This document shows, in pieces, positions 1-8,260 of a stretch of 64,000 bases of DNA. Position numbers and translations under genes: made by a program. Source of the stretch: Saprospiraceae bacterium (GTDB lineage Bacteria; Bacteroidota; Bacteroidia; Chitinophagales; Saprospiraceae); the NCBI GenBank assembly GCA_016787575.1, contig JAEUUO010000019.1, positions 124,001-188,000 of the forward strand. Direction: 5' to 3'. How positions within the stretch are numbered: the stretch's first letter is position 1; every line of letters begins with the position of its first letter. The notes beneath the pieces were generated by a model that was not told where the DNA came from, made no database searches, and worked only from the letters and a program-made list of their open reading frames with translations.

Positions 1-99
1 GATGGGATTCAAAATTTTTATGAAGTTGGAGGAAATGGTACAGTCCTAAGCGGATTTTTAAAGCGGATCAACAGAGAATTGCCTATCAGTAGTTTATAA
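1..99 (+). CDS. fabD: Malonyl-CoA:ACP transacylase, C-terminal end (partial)
   Basis: Only the last 32 codons are inside the window; the gene enters from the left edge and stops with TAA at 97-99. The tail contains FYEVGGNGTVLSGFLKRI, which matches the usual FabD C-terminus (an F-EVGPG-VL-GL-KRI type motif). FabD loads malonyl groups onto acyl carrier protein for fatty acid synthesis in the cytoplasm. The stop overlaps the ATG of the next gene (TAATG), so the two are probably translationally coupled. With so little sequence the family call is likely but not certain. Confidence 0.7.
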   Translation, partial: DGIQNFYEVGGNGTVLSGFLKRINRELPISSL

Positions 100-671
100 T
101 GAAGCAAGCGAACAGATCTCAAGCTATTGAAACAGGAAATTTGTTGATTGCGGAACCCTTTATGTTGGATCCCCATTTTAAACGAACTGTGGTTTTAATT
201 GCAGATCATCATGAAGAAGAAGGGACTGTTGGATTTATTCTCAATCGTAAAACCGGATTAAAGTTAAATGAACTCACGGATGATTTTGGTGACTTTGAAG
301 CAGAAGTTTTTTATGGAGGTCCTGTAGACAATAGCAGTATGTATTTTATTCATACAGCTGGAAACATATTGGATGATTCATTAGAAATATGTCCGGGTAT
401 CTATTGGAGTGGCGATTACGAAAAATTAAAAGTATTGATTGAATGTAAACTAATCACTGCCGATAGCATTCGATTTTATATAGGGTACAGTGGTTGGTCA
501 GCAGGACAGCTAGAAGAAGAAATGAAAGATCCGGCTTGGATTGTTTCAGATATGGATCCGAATTATTTATACAAATCAAAGCCAGAGGAACTCTGGAAGG
601 AAATATTGGATCAAATGGGCTATCATTTTAGTGCTATTGGCCGTTTGGAAGGTGATGAATTAATGAATTAA
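99..671 (+). CDS. YqgE/AlgH family protein (UPF0301)
   Basis: This 190-residue protein has the full YqgE/AlgH pattern: GNLLIAEPFMLDPHFKRTVV near the N-terminus, then a GFILNR motif around residue 46, FYGGPVD around 71 and a late GYSGWSAGQLEEE segment near 129-141. The length is normal for the family. In Pseudomonas AlgH was linked to alginate gene regulation, but the biochemical role of the family is unresolved, so I do not assign a function. Its ATG overlaps the stop of the upstream fabD end, and the ABC-F gene follows after 9 bases, suggesting one transcript. Confidence 0.93.
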   Translation: MKQANRSQAIETGNLLIAEPFMLDPHFKRTVVLIADHHEEEGTVGFILNRKTGLKLNELTDDFGDFEAEVFYGGPVDNSSMYFIHTAGNILDDSLEICPGIYWSGDYEKLKVLIECKLITADSIRFYIGYSGWSAGQLEEEMKDPAWIVSDMDPNYLYKSKPEELWKEILDQMGYHFSAIGRLEGDELMN

Positions 672-680
672 AAGAAACAA

Positions 681-2570
681 GTGGTTCGATTTCAAAATGT
701 GAGTTTGTTTTTTGGTGAAAGAGTCTTATTTGATCAAATATCTTTTACCCTTTCAGCAGGTGAAAAATTGGCAGTTTGTGGACGCAACGGTACCGGAAAG
801 TCCACATTGTTTAAATTAATGCTTAAAGAACTGTTGCCAGATGGCGGCAGCATTGAATACATTGGAAATGTAAGTATTGGCATTCTTAAACAAGAATTGC
901 CTCCTGATAGAGGATTGTCTTTGTTTGATGAAGTAAAAAGTTCATTCGCAGATATTTCTAAACTAAAAGAAGATTACGATCAGCTTGAATTTAAAATAAG
1001 TCATGCTCATACAGATACCGATGATTTAATGGATATGATACATCGCATGGAAGAAATTCGTGTGCGTTTGGAGCATTTGGATATTGACAAATTGGATGGA
1101 AAAATTGAGAAAGTACTCTTAGGGCTTGGTTTTACCGCTGCAGATTTTGAACGTAAAATAAGCATGTTTAGTGGTGGATGGAGGATGCGAATTGAATTAG
1201 CTAAGTTGCTGCTTTCTAAGCCTGATTTATTATTATTGGATGAACCGAATAATCACCTTGACATAGTTTCTATAAGGTGGTTGGAGCGATATTTAAAAGA
1301 ATATGAAGGTACGGTAATTATTATTTCACACGATTTGAGTTTTATGGATCGCCTTGCAAATCGAATAATTGAAATAGATCGGGGTAAAATTTATGATTAT
1401 AAAGGTAATTACTCCAGTTACAAAACATATCGGGCTGAACGGAAGCAAATAGAATTAAATGAGTACAAGGCGCAGCAAAAAATAATCCAACAAAAGGAAA
1501 TGCTCATTGAAAAGTTCAGATATAAAGCAAGCAAAGCATCTTTTGCGCAGTCGCTTATAACTGAATTAAACCGAATGGATAAAAAGGAAATTCCTGAGGA
1601 AGAACAAGGAAGTATTAAACTGCGATTTAAGAGTTCCCAAAAGAGTGGTAATAAGGTATTAGAAATCAAGGACCTCGCTAAGTCGTTTGGAGATAAAGAA
1701 GTTTTAAAGCAAGTAAATTATTTTTTAGAACGTGGGCACAAAATCAGTTTGATAGGTGCAAATGGAAACGGCAAGACTACTTTGGTGAAAATGATTGTTG
1801 GAGAGTTAGAAGCAAGTCATGGAGCGATCGAATTTGGTCATAATGTTAAAATCGGGTATTATGCACAAGAATCTGAAGATGCATTAAATCGAATGGACAC
1901 AGCACTTGAAACTGTAGAAAATTATTCCATTCCAGAAATGCGGACCCAGGTGAGAAAAATTCTTGGTGGCTTAGGATTTGCAGGGGAGGAGGCAGAGAAA
2001 AAAATTGCTGTTTTATCAGGAGGTGAAAAAGCTCGAATTCGATTGGCGAAGCTTATTGTAAATGAACACAATCTGTTAATCCTTGATGAGCCAACACACC
2101 ATTTGGATTTAGCTTCCAAGGAAAAATTAAAAGATGCCTTAAAAAATTACGATGGTACGGTATTAATCGTTTCGCACGACAGGGATTTTTTAAAGGAACT
2201 TGCGGATAAGACCATTCTTTTTGAAAACAAAGGGATTACCGTATTTGAAGGAGATATAGACTATTATTTAGAAAAGACCGAAGAAAATACAGTGTATGAT
2301 TTGCCTGTAAAGCAGTCCGATTCTAAATTGAATCCTGTTGTTGAGCTAGATTATAACGAACGAAAAAAGGCACAACGCAAAATTCAAAATTTAGAACGAG
2401 ACATCGAAAAATTTGAAGCTAATTTATTGAGCATGCAGAAAAAAATGGAAGCCCCTGATTTTTATCAATCTGCCGGAGCAGCAGCGGTAATGGAGCAATA
2501 CGAGAAAGAAAAGCAAAAATTAAAAGAATGCATGGATGAATGGGAGCGTGTAGCTGCATTGCTGGGTTAA
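681..2570 (+). CDS. ABC-F family ATP-binding protein
   Basis: The 629-residue protein has two ABC ATPase domains in one chain and no membrane segments, which defines the ABC-F group (ribosome-associated factors such as EttA/Uup, or antibiotic-protection proteins). The first Walker A is GRNGTGKS near residue 35 and the second is GANGNGKT near 358. Signature motifs FSGGW and LSGGE and Walker B motifs LLLLDEPNNHLD and LLILDEPTHHLD are intact. A charged linker separates the domains, and the C-terminal ~80 residues are a Lys/Glu-rich coiled coil as in Uup-like members. The start is GTG at 681, nine bases after the YqgE stop. Which ABC-F subfamily it belongs to cannot be settled by eye. Confidence 0.95.
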   Translation: MVRFQNVSLFFGERVLFDQISFTLSAGEKLAVCGRNGTGKSTLFKLMLKELLPDGGSIEYIGNVSIGILKQELPPDRGLSLFDEVKSSFADISKLKEDYDQLEFKISHAHTDTDDLMDMIHRMEEIRVRLEHLDIDKLDGKIEKVLLGLGFTAADFERKISMFSGGWRMRIELAKLLLSKPDLLLLDEPNNHLDIVSIRWLERYLKEYEGTVIIISHDLSFMDRLANRIIEIDRGKIYDYKGNYSSYKTYRAERKQIELNEYKAQQKIIQQKEMLIEKFRYKASKASFAQSLITELNRMDKKEIPEEEQGSIKLRFKSSQKSGNKVLEIKDLAKSFGDKEVLKQVNYFLERGHKISLIGANGNGKTTLVKMIVGELEASHGAIEFGHNVKIGYYAQESEDALNRMDTALETVENYSIPEMRTQVRKILGGLGFAGEEAEKKIAVLSGGEKARIRLAKLIVNEHNLLILDEPTHHLDLASKEKLKDALKNYDGTVLIVSHDRDFLKELADKTILFENKGITVFEGDIDYYLEKTEENTVYDLPVKQSDSKLNPVVELDYNERKKAQRKIQNLERDIEKFEANLLSMQKKMEAPDFYQSAGAAAVMEQYEKEKQKLKECMDEWERVAALLG

Positions 2571-2575
2571 ATAAA

Positions 2576-2607
2576 AAAGGCCTTAAAGCTGATGCCTTAA
2601 AGCCTTT
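2576..2607 (-). terminator. Rho-independent terminator, minus strand
   Basis: A 14-bp stem including two G-U-compatible positions (AAAGGCCTTAAAGC paired with GCCTTAAAGCCTTT) closes a TGAT loop. Read on the minus strand it is followed directly by TTTTTTAT, a good U-tract. Read on the plus strand the A-run is in front and no U-tract follows, so it serves the leftward transcript best, although it also lies just after the ABC-F stop. It is nearly 400 bases beyond the histidine kinase stop and about 65 bases beyond the end of the broken ORF at 2673, which suggests that a leftward transcript really covers that region. Confidence 0.7.
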
Positions 2608-2672
2608 GGTGTACTAGTCAGATACTTCTAAATCAAAACTATATTACTTAACAACAAAATAGAAACTCCTAA

Positions 2673-2878
2673 TTAATCCAGAGGAGGACCACCGCTACAT
2701 TTTTTTAATTTCAAAGTATTATTTAAGAAATTATTCGAAGCGCGAAGAAAGGATTTTGTTAAACCATCCCTGAAAGTCCCATGTTTACAATTATAACCAA
2801 ACCTAAGATTTGTAAGATCGGCAGTCCTTCTCTACTGGATTCCATTTTTCAATATTCAAATCAAGCTTCCGTATTCAT
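2673..2878 (-). pseudogene. Possible small peptide gene, reading frame broken
   Basis: This 445-bp gap between the ABC-F and kinase genes holds no intact gene above 30 codons, but the minus strand carries protein-like pieces in successive frames. After ATG at 2878 (MNTE) one frame reads KLDLNIEKWNPVEKDC and stops near 2804. A second frame then runs to TAA at 2673-2675 through RFGYNCKHGTFRDGL and ends LKLKKCSGGPPLD. Two frame changes would give one ORF of about 65 residues. It lies downstream of the response regulator-kinase pair, on the same strand, between a palindrome array and a terminator. I recognise no family. Chance is possible; an overlapping intact 28-codon ORF (2759-2845) is the alternative reading. 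Confidence 0.4.
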
Positions 2879-2903
2879 TAACGTTTTAACGAATTGGATG
2901 ATA

Positions 2904-2911
2904 CAAAGGTC
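2904..2911 (-). promoter_or_regulatory. Weak -7-like element before the broken ORF
   Basis: On the minus strand GACCTTTG matches the Bacteroidota -7 consensus TAnnTTTG at five of its six defined bases (G instead of T first), about 25 bases before the ATG at 2878. The palindrome array ends about 21 bases upstream of it, so those repeats would sit over or just above the -33 region. I see no clear -33 TTG. Confidence 0.25.
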
Positions 2912-2932
2912 TATTATATGTATAAGCTGCAC

Positions 2933-2998
2933 ATCAGGGTAAACCCTGATTTTTAAAAATCAGGGTTTACCCTGATTCGAGTCAGGGTTTACCCTGAT
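2933..2998. repeat. Cluster of three 18-bp palindromic repeats
   Basis: Three copies of an 18-bp unit lie at 2933-2950 (ATCAGGGTAAACCCTGAT), 2959-2976 (ATCAGGGTTTACCCTGAT) and 2981-2998 (same with a G at the first base). Each unit is palindromic except for the central AAA/TTT, and the first is the reverse complement of the second. Together with the TTTTTAAAAA between them, the first two form a perfect 44-bp palindrome, 2933-2976. The array starts 18 bases beyond the kinase stop. It could be an operator set for a dimeric regulator, such as the NarL-type regulator encoded upstream, or a strong RNA hairpin ending the kinase transcript; no U-tract follows it. Confidence 0.9.
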
Positions 2999-3015
2999 TG
3001 AGCTTGTGATCTGGA

Positions 3016-4737
3016 CTATATTGGAATTTGGACTAAAAACAGAGTCCCCTGATTATCAGAGGATTCTATAGTGAACTCTCCTTTCAGGTAATTGATGCGG
3101 CTTCTTATGTTTTCCAATCCCATGCCGCGTTTTACTGTTTCTGCATCAAAACCTTTGCCGTCGTCTTCTACAGAAATTGTCATTTCATAAGCTGATTTGG
3201 AAAGCTGGACAAAGATCTCCTTACAATTCGCATGCTTTATTGAATTATTGACTAATTCCTGGATAACTCTGTAAATATTCAAAGCTGTATTTGAGTCAAT
3301 AGTTCCAGGCTTTTCAAATCCGAAATATTGGAAAATAATGTTGGGTCCGTGCTCATGGATGTGACGATTTAATAAGTCACGGATAGCTTCTATCAAACCC
3401 AATTTTTCGAGAGAACCAGGTTTTAAGTCGTTGCTAATGTTTCGAACCTCATCGCAAGCTGTATCGATAAGATCGTAGAGTTTTGTATAAGATTCTTGGC
3501 CGGTAATTTTTTGTTCATGCACCAATTTATCAAACCGAAGCTTTATGGTAGAAAGCAATCCACCTAAACTATCATGCAAATCCTGCGCAATGCGTTCACG
3601 TTCCGATTCTTGTCCATCTATCATGGACTGCATGGATTGCAGTTGCATGCTGTTTTCCAACTCTTTAATTTTCTGATTGTTAATTTGAGCACTTTGATCG
3701 TGTATGATATTGCTAGTTTCCAATTTTTGTTGGTAAAATAAAATCACAAAAAAACCAGCTAATAAAATAGCAGCAATGCTAAATAACAAGCTGTATAATG
3801 TAAAATTTGAACGTCGGCTCTTTAATTCAAACAAGCGTTTGCTTTTTTCAAGATCGATTTTCTCGGTTTGAAATTCTTTTTGCTCATATTTTCCAATTAG
3901 CCTTGACAGAGTCTCTGAATTTTTAATGTCGTTGAGCGAATCATTGTATTTAACAAAACTTAGTAAATATTCTGAAGATTGTTTAAAATCACCTGCATTG
4001 TGATTGCATTCGTATAATCGGAATGAAAATTCTTTACAATAATCGTAGTATTTAATGGGTTTGACCAATGCCAGGGCTTTTTTAAAAATAATCTCTGATT
4101 TTTTGTAATTGGCATTGTTAAAAAAATATTCCCCCAAAACTTCAAGAGATTTAATTTGTAAATCAATATTTCCAATAGATTTTGCATATTTAAAAACATG
4201 GTTCAAGGAAGTTGGAGATGCCAATCGATTTAAAAATAAATATGCATCTATTAAACTGTGTTCGTTCTTGCAAAATTCATTGTAGTTATCAGCTTTTTTA
4301 TTTTCACATTGACCTAAGAAGTAAAATGCCATGTCTGTATTACCTATTTTTTTATAGGCATAAGCCAAAGCATGTTGGCTTCTTACTAAGTCAAGATCGC
4401 GGCCCTCTTGCTTAAAATATACATGGCAATATTCCAAGCTATTGATTGCTTTTTGATAGAAGCCCAGAATTTGATAAATCCTTGCCAATACAAATCGGTA
4501 ATAATAAACTTTTTCTTGATTGTTTTCCTGCTTAAAATATTCAATAGCATTTAAAATGCTGCTAACTGCTTCCTGATATCTGTGTTGAGCAATATCTAGT
4601 TCAATTTCTTTCTCAAGGTCTTCGGGTTCAAGAAGTGAAATCTGAAAAGAATCCTTTTGCAAGACTGTGCTGTCTTGGGCGGACATGGATATTGAGCTCC
4701 ATGCCATAAATACAAATATCAGGAGAGTGCTTTTCAA
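3016..4737 (-). CDS. TPR-containing sensor histidine kinase (NarX/DesK type)
   Basis: The 573-residue protein starts with a signal peptide (residues 1-20, ending MSAQ), followed by an extracytoplasmic region of TPR-like helices (about 40-300), one membrane segment (about 313-335), a short coiled coil and a HisKA_3 dimerisation domain with the phospho-accepting His388 in ERIAQDLHDSLGG. The HATPase domain keeps the N box (ELVNNSIKHA), G1 (DDGKGFD) and G2 (GMGLENIRSR). It should autophosphorylate and pass the phosphate to the NarL-type regulator encoded 9 bases upstream on the same strand, the two forming an operon. The signal sensed is unknown; TPR sensor regions usually bind peptides or proteins. 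Palindromic repeats begin just past its stop. Confidence 0.95.
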   Translation of the reverse strand: MKSTLLIFVFMAWSSISMSAQDSTVLQKDSFQISLLEPEDLEKEIELDIAQHRYQEAVSSILNAIEYFKQENNQEKVYYYRFVLARIYQILGFYQKAINSLEYCHVYFKQEGRDLDLVRSQHALAYAYKKIGNTDMAFYFLGQCENKKADNYNEFCKNEHSLIDAYLFLNRLASPTSLNHVFKYAKSIGNIDLQIKSLEVLGEYFFNNANYKKSEIIFKKALALVKPIKYYDYCKEFSFRLYECNHNAGDFKQSSEYLLSFVKYNDSLNDIKNSETLSRLIGKYEQKEFQTEKIDLEKSKRLFELKSRRSNFTLYSLLFSIAAILLAGFFVILFYQQKLETSNIIHDQSAQINNQKIKELENSMQLQSMQSMIDGQESERERIAQDLHDSLGGLLSTIKLRFDKLVHEQKITGQESYTKLYDLIDTACDEVRNISNDLKPGSLEKLGLIEAIRDLLNRHIHEHGPNIIFQYFGFEKPGTIDSNTALNIYRVIQELVNNSIKHANCKEIFVQLSKSAYEMTISVEDDGKGFDAETVKRGMGLENIRSRINYLKGEFTIESSDNQGTLFLVQIPI

Positions 4738-4746
4738 AATGAAGAT

Positions 4747-5397
4747 TTATTTTTCAACAAGTTTTAGCTCTATGGCTGCACGTACCAAGCCGGCTGTATT
4801 TCTGACATTTAACTTTGAAACGAGGCTGCTTCGGTGTGATTCAACGGTTTTTAAGCTTATAAATAATTTTTCAGCAATTTCAGGTGTGGTGTACTCTTTT
4901 ACAATAAGTGCTAAAACTTCAAGCTCTCTTTTTGATATTTCAGGTATCAAAAAGGTGCTGGTTTTCTTTTGGGTTGGTTTTTTTAATAAAGCGCCCATGA
5001 TAGTTTCTGTAACATCTTTGCTGAAATAAGTTTGTCCTGAAGCTACAGTTTCTATAGCTTGTACAAGTTCAGCCCGGCCAGTATTTTTAAGAATGTATCC
5101 TTGCGCGCCGTTGTTAAGCATTTCAGAAACTATGCTTTCTTCATTATACATAGAAACAGCAATTATTTTGACGTCCGGAAAATCAGTATTTATTTTTTTA
5201 GCAACTTCAATGCCACTTATATCCGGTAAATTGATGTCTAATAAGAGTACATCAATTTGTTGTTTTGACAACATGGGAAAAACGGATTTTCCATCAAAAC
5301 ATCGATCAACGACCTTGATGGTTTCTTCGTCTCTTAATATGGATTCTATTCCATCCACAAACATGGCATGGTCATCTGCAATGGCAACTCTGTGCAT
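4747..5397 (-). CDS. NarL/FixJ family response regulator
   Basis: The 216-residue protein has a receiver domain (residues 1-120, acidic pocket D8/D9, phospho-acceptor D54 in LLLDINLPDISG, Lys in the LKNTG segment) and a LuxR-type helix-turn-helix at about 150-210 (ISKRELEVLALIVKEYT, then IAEKLFISLKTVESHRSSL). Such proteins bind inverted-repeat DNA as dimers once phosphorylated. It is the first gene of the pair, with the TPR kinase starting 9 bases after its stop, so the kinase is the obvious partner. A good -7/-33 promoter lies upstream at 5444-5474. The perfect palindromes at 2933-2998 are candidate binding sites, by inference only. Confidence 0.96.
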   Translation of the reverse strand: MHRVAIADDHAMFVDGIESILRDEETIKVVDRCFDGKSVFPMLSKQQIDVLLLDINLPDISGIEVAKKINTDFPDVKIIAVSMYNEESIVSEMLNNGAQGYILKNTGRAELVQAIETVASGQTYFSKDVTETIMGALLKKPTQKKTSTFLIPEISKRELEVLALIVKEYTTPEIAEKLFISLKTVESHRSSLVSKLNVRNTAGLVRAAIELKLVEK

Positions 5398-5443
5398 TGT
5401 TGTTTTTTTATTAAAAATAAAGGGAATGATTGAAAAAGGAAAA

Positions 5444-5474
5444 CAAAGCTAAATAAGTTTTCTTACAATTTCAA
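5444..5474 (-). promoter_or_regulatory. Bacteroidota-type promoter for the response regulator-kinase operon
   Basis: On the minus strand TAGCTTTG (5444-5451) matches the -7 consensus TAnnTTTG exactly, and a TTG at 5472-5474 sits 20 bases upstream, a normal -33 spacing. The element lies about 47 bases before the regulator ATG and overlaps the last codons of the upstream pseudouridine synthase gene. Confidence 0.6.
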
Positions 5475-6197
5475 TGTTGCTTGCCATTTTCTTAGCTGGT
5501 TTAATACAACCCTAAGGTCTTTTGGCAAGGGGGATTCGATTTTATAAGATTGGCCGTATAAGTTGAATTCCAGTGAACTAGCATGCAGAGCAGTACGACT
5601 CAATAAGGGCCTTTCGTGCTCAAAATCAGCATTTTTTGCATTGTATTTTATGTCTTTAATAAATAATTCCTTCCTTAAGCCATAAAGAGGATCGCATATA
5701 ATTGGACAAGACAGGGCGGCTAGATGAACTCTGATTTGGTGCGTTCTACCCGTTTTAGGGGCCAGTTCAACCAAGCAGAACCTCTTAAAGGATTCCACTA
5801 TTTTATAATAAGTGATGGATGGTTTTCCTTTTTTGTGAATGGTCATTTTGCCAGTTTCATAAGCAGAATGTGCAATGGGCATGTCGATTATACCGGATTC
5901 GGGTACTGGACAATTTTCTGTCAAGGCTACATACCGTTTCTCAATTGTATGATTTTCAAAAAGTAATGATAATAATCGATGGGTTTCTGAGTTTTTAGCA
6001 AATAGAACCAAGCCACTGGTCTCTTTATCGATTCGATGAACAACAAAAAGTTCATCATATTTTGCCTGTAATAATTTAATTAGATTGGGTTTTTCAAGAT
6101 CATATCTGTCAGGAATACTAAGCATGCCTGCGGCTTTGTCTACAACCAAGAAATGCTCATTCTCATAAATTGTATTAATTTCAGATGTACTCATCAA
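5463..6197 (-). CDS. RluA family RNA pseudouridine synthase
   Basis: The 244-residue protein has the RluA catalytic motif HRIDKETSGLVLFAK, with the catalytic Asp at residue 57, the family N-terminal motif (NEHFLVVDKAAGMLSIPD) and the later GRTHQIRVHLA motif. It converts uridines to pseudouridine in rRNA or tRNA; the exact target site cannot be read from sequence. There is no S4 domain, so it resembles the short RluA/RluC-like enzymes of Bacteroidota. Its start overlaps the stop of the ribF-glycosyltransferase gene by 4 bases, which implies translational coupling. Confidence 0.93.
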   Translation of the reverse strand: MMSTSEINTIYENEHFLVVDKAAGMLSIPDRYDLEKPNLIKLLQAKYDELFVVHRIDKETSGLVLFAKNSETHRLLSLLFENHTIEKRYVALTENCPVPESGIIDMPIAHSAYETGKMTIHKKGKPSITYYKIVESFKRFCLVELAPKTGRTHQIRVHLAALSCPIICDPLYGLRKELFIKDIKYNAKNADFEHERPLLSRTALHASSLEFNLYGQSYKIESPLPKDLRVVLNQLRKWQATLKL

Positions 6198-8203
6198 TCC
6201 TTAAAATAATTTTTAGGGATTTGCGAAAAAACTTTATTTCCTGAAAAATAAAATTGAATAAAAATGCTTGCTTTTAAAATTCCTTTCTGATTGAATTTAC
6301 TGTAGGCTAAATCGTTTATTTGTTTATCTGAATATTTTTTCTTTTGAATTAAATACAATGTATTAATAATGGCTACAATGTATGCTTGTATTATTTTATA
6401 AAATATATTTAATTTACCTTTAAATAGATAGCTAATTGCAATTAATAAATCCAGGATGAATCGAATTGGCAATATGTAAAGCAATTGAAGGTAACCGGTG
6501 TTTTTAAACAATGTAAATAAATTATTTCTAAAATTGAGATATGTTTTTCTTGGATTGTCGTAATCTAAAGTTCCACCACCTAGATGAAATATCACTGAAT
6601 CTGGCACATAAATTATTTTACCTCCCAAGCGTTTAATACGCCAGCAAAGATCAATTTCTTCTTGATGTGCAAAATAGTCGCCATCAAATCCTCCCAAGGA
6701 TTTAAAAGCCACTGCTTTAATTAGCATAGCTGCTCCGCTGGCCCAAAAAATTTCAGTTATATCCTGATATTGACCTTTGTCTGTTTCTAAATAATCAATC
6801 ATTCGACCTTTGCAAAATGGATATCCAAGCAGGTCAATATAACCCCCTGCAGCACCTGCATATTCAAATTTATCAGGTTCATTCAAAGATAAAATTTTTG
6901 GTTGGGCTATCAGAACAGTAGGGTCCTTTTGGATTTCAGATATCAAAGGACTTATCCAATCATTTTTAATTAAAACATCCGAATTTAGTAGAATAAAATA
7001 ATCAGCATCTATTTGAGCCAAGCCTTTATTATAGCCTGAAGCAAAACCATAGTTTTTCCTGAGTCTGATAATTTTTATTTCCGGAAAATGATGCTCTAGA
7101 AATACACAACTTGAATCAGTCGAATTATTATCAATAACATAAATGGGAAGATTGTGTTGGTTGTGTTTAGTAACTGATGGCAAATATTCTTTTAAGAATT
7201 TGTAACCGTTAAAATTTAATATGACAATTGCATAAATTGGTTTTCTGAATGGAAGGGTATGCAATTCGTTTCTGATTAAGGCTTTTTTACAGGCTTTTTC
7301 GTCAGAATGAATTTGGTTTTTTAAACTTTCAAGGCTATCAAATTTAACATCATTTCTAACAAAATCAATAATTTTAACAAGTACAGTCGTGCCATATATT
7401 TCCTTGTTAAAATCAAATAGGTGAACTTCAACAGATTGAGTCGATGATTCTTTTAAAGTTTCGCTCTTGCCAATATATAGCATGCCATTGAAGAGTAATC
7501 CATCGACTAGTATTTTAACGGCATAAATCCCATCTGGAGGTATTAATTTAGATTGGTCTGTAAACTCTAAGTTTGCAGTAGGATAACCAATTTTTCGCCC
7601 TAATTTGTCTCCAGGGATTACTTTGCCTTCGAGTTGATATGGATAACCCAAATATAAATTTGCTTGATGAATTTTTTTTTCTTGAATTAAACTTCTGATT
7701 TTTGTTGAGCTTAATTTTGATTCCTCAACATATTGTGCCTTGATTTCGTCAAATTCAAAATAGTTTTTTGAGGCGTAATAGCGCAATAATTCACAATCAC
7801 CTTTGCCATCTTTGCCAAATCGATGATCATATCCTGCTATAATTTTTTTTGGCCTAAAATATTTTACAAGAAAGTTTTCGATATAATCTTCTGGTACCAT
7901 CTGTGCAAAAGAGTATTCAAAAGCGATTAAAATCAAATAATCCAGAGTGGTACTGTTTAAAATTTGGATTTTCTCGTCAAGTGTGTTTAGCAAGGCAACC
8001 GGTTGATCTCCAGGATCTAAAACAGTGCGTGGATGTGGATAAAAGGAAATTAATATGCTTTCACCTCCTATTGATGCAGCTGATTGACAGAGTTGTGAAA
8101 TTATTTTTTTATGCGCCAGATGAAGCCCATCAAAGGTCCCAACTGTTAATACAGGATTCTTAAAATCTGGTAAAGGGTCTTGCCCATAATAGATAATGCG
8201 CAT
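6194..8203 (-). CDS. ribF: Fusion: bifunctional riboflavin kinase/FAD synthetase + GT2 glycosyltransferase
   Basis: One 669-codon frame joins two enzymes. Residues 1-311 form a complete RibF: FAD synthetase part with TVGTFDGLHLAHKK and SFYPHPRTVL, then the riboflavin kinase part with GDKLGRKIGYPTANL and PPDGIYAV. Residues 320-669 form a family 2 glycosyltransferase (AIVILNFNGYKFL, VIDNNSTD, KNYGFASGYNKG, LLNSD at 406-409, then a GGFDGDYFAHQEEIDLCWR segment) with hydrophobic C-terminal helices. RibF makes FMN and FAD from riboflavin; the GT2 half probably transfers a sugar at the membrane. There is no stop and no ATG in the linker (about 300-325). The usual RibF is about 310 residues, so this is a real fusion or a single-base joining of two adjacent genes. 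Confidence 0.9.
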   Translation of the reverse strand: MRIIYYGQDPLPDFKNPVLTVGTFDGLHLAHKKIISQLCQSAASIGGESILISFYPHPRTVLDPGDQPVALLNTLDEKIQILNSTTLDYLILIAFEYSFAQMVPEDYIENFLVKYFRPKKIIAGYDHRFGKDGKGDCELLRYYASKNYFEFDEIKAQYVEESKLSSTKIRSLIQEKKIHQANLYLGYPYQLEGKVIPGDKLGRKIGYPTANLEFTDQSKLIPPDGIYAVKILVDGLLFNGMLYIGKSETLKESSTQSVEVHLFDFNKEIYGTTVLVKIIDFVRNDVKFDSLESLKNQIHSDEKACKKALIRNELHTLPFRKPIYAIVILNFNGYKFLKEYLPSVTKHNQHNLPIYVIDNNSTDSSCVFLEHHFPEIKIIRLRKNYGFASGYNKGLAQIDADYFILLNSDVLIKNDWISPLISEIQKDPTVLIAQPKILSLNEPDKFEYAGAAGGYIDLLGYPFCKGRMIDYLETDKGQYQDITEIFWASGAAMLIKAVAFKSLGGFDGDYFAHQEEIDLCWRIKRLGGKIIYVPDSVIFHLGGGTLDYDNPRKTYLNFRNNLFTLFKNTGYLQLLYILPIRFILDLLIAISYLFKGKLNIFYKIIQAYIVAIINTLYLIQKKKYSDKQINDLAYSKFNQKGILKASIFIQFYFSGNKVFSQIPKNYFKD

Positions 8204-8217
8204 AAAAAACAGATTTG

Positions 8218-8225
8218 CAAATTTA
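8218..8225 (-). promoter_or_regulatory. -7-like element for ribF fusion gene
   Basis: TAAATTTG on the minus strand matches TAnnTTTG, 14 bases before the ribF ATG. No convincing -33 TTG is seen at the normal spacing. Confidence 0.35.
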
Positions 8226-8260
8226 TTAATTTTAATAGACCATTCCGGAATAAATCGAAT

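Noticed and set aside
2759-2845. Intact 28-codon minus-strand ORF (MESSREGLPILQIL...)
   Set aside because: It overlaps more protein-like pieces in the other two frames; I prefer the broken-ORF reading, with low confidence, and do not list it as a gene.
2933-2998. The palindrome array as a CRISPR
   Set aside because: Units are self-complementary, spacers are 8 and 4 bases and there are no cas genes in the window.
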